Shown in pieces: positions 17,871-25,061 of a DNA stretch of 62,758 nt (position 1 is its first letter; each line of letters starts with the position of its first letter). The DNA comes from Burkholderiales bacterium (lineage in GTDB: Bacteria; Pseudomonadota; Gammaproteobacteria; Burkholderiales; JAHFRG01). The stretch spans positions 1 to 62,758 of the forward strand of contig DATIXX010000014.1 of NCBI GenBank assembly GCA_035518095.1, in the 5' to 3' direction. The notes beneath the pieces are model-generated. The model saw only the letters and a program-made list of their open reading frames with translations, did no database searches and had not been told where the DNA came from. The position numbers were made by a program, and so were the translations under genes.

Positions 17871-18500
17871 TCAGGTTACGTTCTCGGTTCTACTCACCAG
17901 AACCCGGTCCGCGATTCCATACCTCACCGCTTCGTCGCCGCTCAGGAACGTATCGCGGTCGGTATCCTTCTCGATGGTCTTGATGCTCTGTCCCGTATGC
18001 TTGGCCATGATCTCGTTCAGGCGCTGGCGCAGATAAAGGATTTCCTTGGCGTGGATTTCCACGTCCGAGGCCTGTCCTTGAAACCCACCCATGGGCTGGT
18101 GAATCAGGACCCGCGAGTTGGGCAGGCAAAAACGTTTGCCTTTTGCGCCGGCCGCCAGCAAAAGCGCACCCATGCTCGCCGCTTGGCCGATGCAAAGAGT
18201 ACTGACATCCGGTTTGATAAATTGCATGGTATCGTAAATCGCCAGTCCGGCCGACACAGACCCGCCAGGCGAATTGATATAAAAATAAACCTCCTTGTCC
18301 GGATTTTCGGATTCAAGAAACAGGAGTTGTGCCACGATCAGATTGGCAGTGATCTCATCCACCGGTCCAACCAGGAATACCACGCGCTCCCGTAGTAAGC
18401 GCGAATAGATATCGTAAGCGCGTTCACCGCGCCCGCTTTGTTCAATCACCATTGGAACCAGGCCCAACCCGCGCGGTTCCCGATCTCGGTTCTGCGTCAT
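17871..18500 (-). CDS. clpP: ClpP, proteolytic subunit of the Clp protease
   Basis: The 209-residue serine peptidase forms a double heptameric chamber. The catalytic Ser is in [19 protein letters not shown], His in [12 protein letters not shown], and Asp in the DTDRDTF region. It begins immediately after the tig stop (TAA directly followed by ATG), so translation is coupled. Length equals the proteobacterial norm (E. coli 207). Confidence 0.97.
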   Translation of the reverse strand: MTQNRDREPRGLGLVPMVIEQSGRGERAYDIYSRLLRERVVFLVGPVDEITANLIVAQLLFLESENPDKEVYFYINSPGGSVSAGLAIYDTMQFIKPDVSTLCIGQAASMGALLLAAGAKGKRFCLPNSRVLIHQPMGGFQGQASDVEIHAKEILYLRQRLNEIMAKHTGQSIKTIEKDTDRDTFLSGDEAVRYGIADRVLVSRTENVT

Positions 18501-19805
18501 TTAAGCGTTACCCATCAGTTCATCAAAGTCCATCGGCTTGTCTTCCACTTTTGCCTGTTTCAGTACCCATTCGACTACATTATCCTCGAGAATCATCGCT
18601 TCGATTCCGCTTAAGCGTTCAGGCGACGAATAATACCACTTCACAACCTGCTCCGGGTGTTCGTAGCTTTGCGCGTACTCGTCAACGACGGTGCGCAACT
18701 GTTCCGGTTTGGGTCGAAGATCGTGAATTTTGACAATCTCGGCAATAATCAGACCGAGCCTTACCCGGCGTTTGGCCCGTTCCAGGAACACATCGCGCGG
18801 CGCCGGCAATTCCTTGCTCTTTATGCCCCGTGCTTCGAGGTCGCTGCGCGTGCCTTCCATCAGCCGGTCGGTTTCCGCATCCACCAGGGATTGAGGAAGA
18901 TCCACCTGCGTGGCATTAAGCAGCGCCTGCATCGCCTGATCCTTGATCCCGGCTTGCACGCGGTTCTTTAGTTCTCGCAACAGACTGCTCTTGATCTCGC
19001 GTTTCAGTTTCTCCATGTCGCCGTCATGAACGCCGAAGTTGCTGGCAAACTCGGCATCGATTTCGGGCACCTTGGGTTCCGCCACGCGTCTCAGCGTGAC
19101 ATCGAAAGAGGCCATTTTTCCTGCCAATTCCTTGCCATGATAATCCTCCGGGAAGGTTAATTCAAATGTCCGGGACTCATTTGCACGCATGCCGGCAATT
19201 TGTTTTTCGAACCCCGGAAGCATACGCCCTTCGCCCAACACGAAAGGCAAATCTTTGCCTTGGCCGCCGACGAATTCCTGTCCAGCTATAGTTCCGTGGA
19301 AATCAAGCGTAACCTGATCGCGCTCCTTGGCTTCGCGTTCCACGACGTGGTAAGAAGTGCGCTGCTTGCGCAGGAGTTCCAGGGTTTTCGCCACCTGCTC
19401 GTCTCCTACCTGCACCACCGGCCGCACGATTTTCACTCCGCTAACATTGCCAAGTTTCACTTCCGGATAAATCTCAAAAGTCGCGGCACATTCGAATTGT
19501 TGACTTCCAGCCTGCTGCGGCTCGGCTTCAAACCTAGGCCGCCCCGCAACTTTTAATTTTTGCTCGCGCACCGTGTCGCTGAATCGTTTTTGCAAAGCAT
19601 CTCCCAGCACTTCCTGACGCACCTGCGCTTCGTAATGCTGGGCAATGACCTTGAGTGGCACTTTGCCAGGACGGAAGCCGTGCATCTTCGCGGTGCGAGC
19701 CAGACGCTTCAATCTACTTTCCACTTCACCGTCAATTTGATCCAGCGGCAACGCCATTTTGATGCGCCTTTGCAACGGGCCCAAGGTTTCTAGGTTTGAC
19801 TGCAT
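18501..19805 (-). CDS. tig: Trigger factor
   Basis: The 434-residue ribosome-bound chaperone meets nascent chains at the exit tunnel. The N-terminal ribosome-binding signature GFRPGKVP is at about residues 44-51, followed by the FKBP-type isomerase domain (REAKERDQVTLDFHGTIAGQEFVGGQGKDLPFVLGEGRMLPGFEKQI) and a helical C-terminal domain. Length equals E. coli (432). GAGGAA lies upstream of the ATG. The gene starts 51 bases after tRNA-Leu and heads the tig-clpP-clpX series. Confidence 0.97.
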   Translation of the reverse strand: MQSNLETLGPLQRRIKMALPLDQIDGEVESRLKRLARTAKMHGFRPGKVPLKVIAQHYEAQVRQEVLGDALQKRFSDTVREQKLKVAGRPRFEAEPQQAGSQQFECAATFEIYPEVKLGNVSGVKIVRPVVQVGDEQVAKTLELLRKQRTSYHVVEREAKERDQVTLDFHGTIAGQEFVGGQGKDLPFVLGEGRMLPGFEKQIAGMRANESRTFELTFPEDYHGKELAGKMASFDVTLRRVAEPKVPEIDAEFASNFGVHDGDMEKLKREIKSSLLRELKNRVQAGIKDQAMQALLNATQVDLPQSLVDAETDRLMEGTRSDLEARGIKSKELPAPRDVFLERAKRRVRLGLIIAEIVKIHDLRPKPEQLRTVVDEYAQSYEHPEQVVKWYYSSPERLSGIEAMILEDNVVEWVLKQAKVEDKPMDFDELMGNA

Positions 19806-19856
19806 TTCATTTCCTCAAAAGTACCGCACACTCGATTAGGCTGCCGCAAGCCGAAC

Positions 19857-19941
19857 TGGTGCGAAAGGAGGGACTCGAACCCACAAGCCTTGCGGCGCTG
19901 GAACCTAAATCCAGTGCGTCTACCAATTCCGCCACTTTCGC
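19857..19941 (-). tRNA. tRNA-Leu (anticodon TAG)
   Basis: The 85-base minus-strand gene begins GCGAAAGTGGCGGAATTGG, has anticodon loop ATTTAGG with anticodon TAG, a long class-II variable arm (GCGCCGCAAGGC), T-arm GGGTTCGAGTCCC and ends CTTTCGC-A-CCA. The acceptor stem pairs perfectly. A TATAAT -10 box on the same strand lies at 19956-19961, about 14 bases before the 5' end; no clear -35 box accompanies it. Confidence 0.97.
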
Positions 19942-20009
19942 AATGCGGTCAGTTTATTATATAAGGGCTCGAAATTCCATCATTGACTTTAACTATGTCG
20001 TATAAGATG

Positions 20010-20021
20010 CTGATATATCAG
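20010..20021. promoter_or_regulatory. Perfect 12-bp palindrome, possible operator
   Basis: CTGATATATCAG is a perfect palindrome in the 132-bp gap between the divergent tRNA-Leu and the HpnD-like gene, 52 bases ahead of the latter's ATG. A dimeric repressor could bind it, but palindromes of this length also arise by chance in AT-rich gaps. Confidence 0.25.
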
Positions 20022-20073
20022 GTCCACAATTAACCGTTCTTCTTGTGATGCGTTTCGATTTGCAAGCACGCCA

Positions 20074-20907
20074 ATGTCGCCTCAAGAGTATTGCCGAAAC
20101 CGGGCAGCGCCAAGCGGATCCAGTTTTTATTACAGCGTTCTATTCTTGCCCGCGGAAAGTCGCCTTGCGCTTACTTGCCTTTTTGCTTTTTACCGCGAAA
20201 TAAAAGAAAGCGCGGAAGAATGCTCCGATCCCGCGCTGGGGCAAATCAAGCTCAACTGGTGGCGGCAGGAAATCGCGAATGCATTTAGCGGTCATCCTCA
20301 GCACCCGGTAACCCATGCGCTGCTGCCAGCCACTACTCGCTTCGGCTTGTCGCATGACCTTCTGCTGCAGCTGATCGACGGCGTGGAAAGCAGTGTATTT
20401 AAAAACCGGCACGCCGATTTCCAATCGCTGCAGGATTATTGCGCCCGCACCAGCGGTCTGGCGGAACAGCTTGCGGCGCGCATTCTCGGATTAAACGATC
20501 CCGACTCCCTGCAACATGCGCAAGAGCTGGGAGTTGCCTTTGGCCTTACCCACGTCATTTTGAATCTGCGCCGCGATGCAAAGCGTAATCGCATCCTGCT
20601 GCCTCAGGACGAGCTTGCGCGCCTGGGCGTGAGGGAGGCGGATGTTCTCAACTTGCGCGAAACCGAAAACTTGAAAAAGTTGATCGAATTTGCTATTCAC
20701 AAAGCAGAAAATTGTTATAATCGGGCAACTTCCGGATTTTCTGTAGCTGAACGAAAGGCACAGCGAGCGAGGACGGCACTGGCGGCAATCTATCTCAGTC
20801 AGCTGCGGGAAATCAGGGAAGATGGGTGTGGAATCTTGCGGCGGCGAGTTGAACTGACTCCCGTTCGCAAACTGTTTTTGGCATGGACAACTTGGGTAGG
20901 AGGTTAG
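20074..20907 (+). CDS. Squalene/phytoene-synthase family protein, HpnD-like with degraded active site
   Basis: The 277-residue protein follows presqualene diphosphate synthase (HpnD) over its whole length: EYCRNRAAPSGSSFYYSVLFLP at the start, WWRQEI near residue 62, RNRILLPQDEL near 171 and PVRKLFLAWTTW at the end. The two Asp-rich motifs that bind Mg-diphosphate are altered. The first (normally REVDDVVDE) reads REIKESAEE at residues 41-49. The second (normally RDVxED) reads LNLRRD at 164-169, keeping only its last Asp. It may therefore not make squalene precursors. NDUFAF6, a mitochondrial complex I assembly factor, is a known non-catalytic relative. No other hopanoid gene is nearby; speD-speE follow by 62 bp. 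Fold confident, function open. Confidence 0.8.
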   Translation: MSPQEYCRNRAAPSGSSFYYSVLFLPAESRLALTCLFAFYREIKESAEECSDPALGQIKLNWWRQEIANAFSGHPQHPVTHALLPATTRFGLSHDLLLQLIDGVESSVFKNRHADFQSLQDYCARTSGLAEQLAARILGLNDPDSLQHAQELGVAFGLTHVILNLRRDAKRNRILLPQDELARLGVREADVLNLRETENLKKLIEFAIHKAENCYNRATSGFSVAERKAQRARTALAAIYLSQLREIREDGCGILRRRVELTPVRKLFLAWTTWVGG

Positions 20908-20969
20908 CAAAGATTGCAGGGTTTTTCGGCTGACAGCCTTTATTATGTAAGGAGAGGGGGCGAAGAAAA

Positions 20970-21374
20970 ATGACCAGCATGATCGTCAGCACGTTAAGCG
21001 GACTCCATATCATCGGAGACCTCTACCAATGCGACCCGACTCATCTTTCCGAGTCAAATGAGCTTAGAAAACGTTGTATACAGCTGTGTGCGGACGCCGG
21101 TCTTACCGTGCTCGGAGATTTTTTCTATCAGTTTGAAGATGCCGGCGTCACCGGCACGGTGGTCCTCGCCGAGTCTCATATCGCCATACACACCTGGCCT
21201 GAAACCTGTACAGTGGCTCTCGACGTTTTTGTCTGCAACCACAGCCGAGACAACAGCGATAAGGCCGAGAGGTTGTTCAAAGCCGCGCTTGCGTTTCTGC
21301 AACCCAAGAAGGTCTTGCGTAAAGCTGTAGTACGGGGGCGCTATGGACGACAAACTGCTCACCGAGTGGCTTAA
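20970..21374 (+). CDS. speD: S-adenosylmethionine decarboxylase proenzyme
   Basis: The 134-residue proenzyme supplies decarboxylated SAM, the aminopropyl donor for spermidine. It cleaves itself between Glu68 and Ser69 (LAESHIAIHTWPE), turning the serine into the pyruvoyl group. The Cys of the short bacterial form lies in LDVFVCNHSR. GGAGAGGGGGCGAAG precedes the ATG. The last ten or so residues (RYGRQTAHRVA) are encoded in the 32-base overlap with speE and look like an added tail. speD and speE form a two-gene operon. Confidence 0.96.
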   Translation: MTSMIVSTLSGLHIIGDLYQCDPTHLSESNELRKRCIQLCADAGLTVLGDFFYQFEDAGVTGTVVLAESHIAIHTWPETCTVALDVFVCNHSRDNSDKAERLFKAALAFLQPKKVLRKAVVRGRYGRQTAHRVA

Positions 21375-22194
21375 CGCAAACTGCGGCTATTTTTTCCGCG
21401 CAGGCGACAGACTCGAAGAATTCAATACGCCGTACCAACACCTCGAGGTTTACGAGACACCGCATTTCGGGCGTTTATTCCGCCTGGACGGCAGTTTCAT
21501 GACCTCAGAAAAAGAAGAATATTTCTACCACGAGAACATGGTACATCCTGCCGCCATCGCACATCCTGAGCCGAAACGAGTTCTGGTTATCGGTGGCGGC
21601 GACGGCGGTTCGAGCGAAGAGCTGCTCAAGCACCCCAGCATTGAAAGCGTCACGTTGGTTGAGCTCGATGCGACGGTAGTGGACATCGCTAAACGATACT
21701 TCGGCGAAGTCCACAAAAAGGTTTTCGACAACCCACGCCTCAAGCTTATGATCGCCGACGGTTATGCCTTTATCCGTGACACCTCGGAGCGCTTCGATTT
21801 GATCGTTCTGGATCTGCCCGACCCGATTGGGCCTGCTACTGAGCTTTATACAGAGGAGTTTTTTCGGCATTGCCATCGGGTGCTAAAGTCCGGCGGGGCG
21901 CTTACCCTGCATATCGGCTCGCCCATATACCGCCCCGAACGGGTGCGCGAGCATGCAAAAAGACTCGCCGCCGTTTTCAAGATCGTGCGCCCCTACCTCG
22001 TCTACATTCCGCTTTACGGCTCGTTGTGGGGTCTGGCGTGCGCCTCGGATTCGCTCGATCCGCTTGCTTTTGACCGCGCGCAAGTCGAGCGCACGCTCAA
22101 GGATCGCGGCATCGCCGATCTACGATATTACAATGGCGATACCCACCGCGCAGTTTTCGCGCTGCCGAATTTCATGCGTCAGATTTTAAGCTGA
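21343..22194 (+). CDS. speE: Spermidine synthase
   Basis: The 283-residue cytoplasmic enzyme transfers the aminopropyl group from decarboxylated SAM to putrescine. The SAM-binding loop GGGDGGSSEEL is at residues 84-94, the acidic VELDATVVD follows, and the catalytic Asp is in LIVLDLPDPIGPA near residue 157. Length is standard. The ATG lies inside the end of speD in another frame, with GGGG upstream, so translation is likely coupled. Confidence 0.95.
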   Translation: MDDKLLTEWLNANCGYFFRAGDRLEEFNTPYQHLEVYETPHFGRLFRLDGSFMTSEKEEYFYHENMVHPAAIAHPEPKRVLVIGGGDGGSSEELLKHPSIESVTLVELDATVVDIAKRYFGEVHKKVFDNPRLKLMIADGYAFIRDTSERFDLIVLDLPDPIGPATELYTEEFFRHCHRVLKSGGALTLHIGSPIYRPERVREHAKRLAAVFKIVRPYLVYIPLYGSLWGLACASDSLDPLAFDRAQVERTLKDRGIADLRYYNGDTHRAVFALPNFMRQILS

Positions 22195-22397
22195 ACGCAT
22201 TCGTCGAAGTTCCTGTTTAGGCCGAAATGGAAATGGCCATCCGAAGCTGCCAGCCCAATACCACGTCCCGGTTCCCGCAGGATTTCTTTATTGCGCGACT
22301 GAACCCACGAAATCGCGCCCGCGCCGCGATGATCGTTCTTGCACGAGCGCGAACAACATGACATGCTGACGCGTAAACACGCCACGATGGAGGAATT

Positions 22398-23135
22398 ATG
22401 AGAACGAGTTTTTTTCTTTTAAGTCTGATCGCCGGAATGCTTACCCTGTCCGCGCCTGCGGCCGCACTCACGTTGCTTACCGAGGAAAACCCGCCGCTCA
22501 ATTACACCGAAAATAATAAAGTCGCCGGCATGGCAACCGATGTCGTCAGGGAAATGAGCCGGCGCGCGAATGTGCCCATCCAAATTGAAGTCATGGTTTG
22601 GGGCGATGCTTACAAGCGGGCTCAAGTCGACAAAGATACCTGCCTCTACTCGACGGCGCGACTCGCCAACCGCGAACGGATATTTAAATGGGTGGGCCCA
22701 ATCGCAGTCAACAAATGGGGCTTATTCGCCAAGAGTGGTTTTTCACAACCGATTAATACGCTCGCCGATGTCAGGCCTTTTCGCATTGGTGGAGTAACGC
22801 GTGATGCCAAGACCGAGTATCTGAAGCAACACGGCATTACCAACATTTTTGAAGTGGATGACGACAAACTGAATCCACCAAAGCTCACCTTAAACCGCAG
22901 GGAACCGGGCCGCATTGACTTGTGGATTACCAGCGTAGCACGCGCCAAGCAAGTCGCGGCACAGGCTGGGGCGCCGGATGTCAACCTCGTTTTCGTCGTG
23001 CGCGAAGTGGATTCCTATCTCGCTTGCAACCCGCGGACTTCGGGAGCGACCTTGAAAGCACTGTCGGCGGCGCTTGACGGAATCAAGAAGGACGGAACTT
23101 TCAGGAAAATATTAGACCGCTACGAAAGCAGGTAA
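22398..23135 (+). CDS. Periplasmic substrate-binding protein, amino-acid type (SBP_bac_3)
   Basis: The 245-residue protein has a clear Sec signal peptide (MRTSFFLLSLIAGMLTLSAPAAA), then a two-lobed family-3 binding domain starting LTLLTEENPPLNYTENNKVAGMATDVVREM. No permease or ATPase gene adjoins it, so it is an orphan binding protein. It could work with a distant importer or act as a sensor; its ligand cannot be told. GGAGG lies ahead of the ATG. It is convergent with the next gene, with a small CGTCA-loop-TGACG hairpin at 23151-23165 between them. Confidence 0.82.
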   Translation: MRTSFFLLSLIAGMLTLSAPAAALTLLTEENPPLNYTENNKVAGMATDVVREMSRRANVPIQIEVMVWGDAYKRAQVDKDTCLYSTARLANRERIFKWVGPIAVNKWGLFAKSGFSQPINTLADVRPFRIGGVTRDAKTEYLKQHGITNIFEVDDDKLNPPKLTLNRREPGRIDLWITSVARAKQVAAQAGAPDVNLVFVVREVDSYLACNPRTSGATLKALSAALDGIKKDGTFRKILDRYESR

Positions 23136-23173
23136 CCGGACCTGTCTCAACGTCAAGCCGTGACGACCGTTTA

Positions 23174-23584
23174 TTAAAAGTGAAGCTGCTTGCGCAGCTT
23201 GTCAGGCAGCGGAATGGATTTCCCCAGCTCGTGGTCTATCCAGACCGCTGTGACTTCGCCTTCGGCGAATTTGACCTCGGGGTGATCCTCCAGGTAAATT
23301 TCGTGATAAATGGGAAAACTGCTGCGCCCCGGCTCGCCACCATAGACGCTCACTTCCACCGTCGCGGGGTAAACGATGGCTTTGATGAAGGTGCAGCTTG
23401 CAGAAACGATCACCGGTCCCTTTCGTGTTCCGCCGACCCGCACCTTAAGCGACTCCAACCATGATACGCGCGCCTGCTCCATGTATCGAAAATACATCGC
23501 GTTGTTTACATGTCCCACGGCGTCCATGTCACCCCAGCGCACTTTGATCTTCTCAATCCACATCAATTTTCCAGGCTGTGTCAT
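23174..23584 (-). CDS. Acyl-CoA thioesterase, 4-hydroxybenzoyl-CoA thioesterase family
   Basis: The 136-residue single hot-dog-domain protein has the family signature VRWGDMDAVGHVNNAMYFRYMEQARVSWL, with the catalytic Asp in GDMD. It releases free acid and CoA from acyl-CoA. It ends the long fatty-acid gene series, 131 bp after the thiolase gene, and may relieve CoA trapping during beta-oxidation. The chain-length preference is not visible from sequence. Confidence 0.87.
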   Translation of the reverse strand: MTQPGKLMWIEKIKVRWGDMDAVGHVNNAMYFRYMEQARVSWLESLKVRVGGTRKGPVIVSASCTFIKAIVYPATVEVSVYGGEPGRSSFPIYHEIYLEDHPEVKFAEGEVTAVWIDHELGKSIPLPDKLRKQLHF

Positions 23585-23715
23585 GCGCAGTCCTTACGCG
23601 CAATAAAAATTATCGGCAGGTTAATGCCTGTCAGGCGCGGATTGCGCCGGACCCACCGCGAAACGGCCGCGTTCGGAGCAGTACAGCCGATCACGTAAAC
23701 CGGTAAAAACAAGTA

Positions 23716-24912
23716 TTAAAGCGCCTGAAATACAGCGGCGGCCCCCATGCCGGTGCCAACGCACATGGTCACCATACCGTATTTTTTACCGTGGCGGCGC
23801 AGGCCGTGCACCAGGGTTGCAGTGCGTATGGCTCCGGTCGCACCCAAGGGGTGACCCAGAGCGATCGCCCCGCCTAGCGGATTTACTTTATTCCGGTCCA
23901 ATCCCAGGTCCTGAATCACCGCCAGGCTTTGCGCGGCAAAGGCCTCATTGAGTTCAATCCAGTCGAGGTCATTCTGGTTGACACCAGTCTGATGCAGCAC
24001 CCTGGGTATCGCCTCTTTGGGTCCAATGCCCATAATTTCCGGCCGCACGCCAACCACCGCATATCCGACGAAGCGGGCCAACGGTTTCAGATTTAACCGC
24101 TGCAGCGCGCTTGAGCTCATCAATACCACAGCGCCGGCGCCGTCAGACATCTGCGAGCTGTTGCCTGCGGTCACCGAACCGTTGACAGCAAATGCGGGCT
24201 TGAGTTTGCCCAAGGCATCTAATGTAGTGTCTCGACGCGGCCCTTCGTCAATTGCAAGTTGTTTCACCTTTTGCACCACTTCCCGGTTTACCAGATCCGG
24301 TATAGTCTCTGTCACCGCATAAGGCGTTATTTCCTGCTTGAACTCGTCTGTGTCGATTGCCTTTACCGCACGTTGATGGCTCTCCAGTGCAAATTCATCC
24401 TGTTTTTCCCGGCGCACTTTCCACTGACTCGCCACCTTTTCCGCGGTAATACCCATGCCATAGGCAATGCCTATATTTTCATCACTGAATATTGCAGGAT
24501 TGATGGATATTTTATTGCCGCCCATGGGAATCATGCTCATGCTTTCGGTTCCAGCGCCGATCATGACCTCAGCCTCGCCCAGTCTTATGCGGTCTGCGGC
24601 GAGCGCTACCGCCTGCAAGCCCGAGGAACAGAATCGGTTGACGGTCATGCCGGGCACCCGCTTGGGCAGCCCGGCGAGCAGCAGACCGATGCGCGCCACG
24701 TTCATTCCCTGCTCAGCCTCAGGCATGGCGCACCCGACGATTACATCGTCAATAGTATTGGGGTCGAGCCCCGGGCATTGTGAGAGCGCGCTTCCCAGGA
24801 CATGCGCCAGCATGTCGTCGGGCCGCACGTTCCGGAACATGCCTGACGGCGCTTTGCCGACAGGCGTGCGCGTTGCCGCTACGATGTAGGCATCCTGAAC
24901 CTGTTTAACCAC
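23716..24912 (-). CDS. fadA: Acetyl-CoA acyltransferase (thiolase) of beta-oxidation
   Basis: The 398-residue thiolase cleaves 3-ketoacyl-CoA to acetyl-CoA plus shortened acyl-CoA. The nucleophilic Cys95 is in VNRFCSSGLQA, and NEAFAAQ, His354 in IALGHPLGATGAIR and Cys384 in MCVGTGMGAA complete the active site. It follows the FadN-like gene by 149 bp, and the two probably form the functional hydratase-dehydrogenase-thiolase unit. A GGAGGAGTACC site precedes the GTG/ATG start region. Length is typical (390-400). Confidence 0.94.
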   Translation of the reverse strand: MVKQVQDAYIVAATRTPVGKAPSGMFRNVRPDDMLAHVLGSALSQCPGLDPNTIDDVIVGCAMPEAEQGMNVARIGLLLAGLPKRVPGMTVNRFCSSGLQAVALAADRIRLGEAEVMIGAGTESMSMIPMGGNKISINPAIFSDENIGIAYGMGITAEKVASQWKVRREKQDEFALESHQRAVKAIDTDEFKQEITPYAVTETIPDLVNREVVQKVKQLAIDEGPRRDTTLDALGKLKPAFAVNGSVTAGNSSQMSDGAGAVVLMSSSALQRLNLKPLARFVGYAVVGVRPEIMGIGPKEAIPRVLHQTGVNQNDLDWIELNEAFAAQSLAVIQDLGLDRNKVNPLGGAIALGHPLGATGAIRTATLVHGLRRHGKKYGMVTMCVGTGMGAAAVFQAL

Positions 24913-24936
24913 GGTACTCCTCCAAAAGTATTGCGG

Positions 24937-25025
24937 AGCCGGTCTGTTGCTTGTCGCTCAAAAACTCGTAGTACCATCTCGTGTACTATTTCGTTTTATC
25001 GCTCCTTGCGTCGCGTATGCCGGCT
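24937..25025. repeat. Long imperfect hairpin between the fadN-like gene and fadA
   Basis: AGCCGG at 24937-24942 pairs with CCGGCT at 25020-25025. Nested inside, the apex TAGTAC (24969-24974) pairs with GTACTA (24983-24988) around an 8-base loop, with an AAAAC/GTTTT match between. The transcript from the fadN-like gene to fadA would fold into a stem of about 90 bases. It could tune relative expression or stabilise the mRNA. Confidence 0.5.
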
Positions 25026-25061
25026 TCCTCGTGTCGTTTTGCATCAGCCTGTGAGAGCTTC

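Noticed and set aside
22195..22397. Small gene between speE and the orphan binding protein
   Set aside because: Frames there are short, overlap neighbours and lack a ribosome-binding site; nothing further is seen in these 203 bases.
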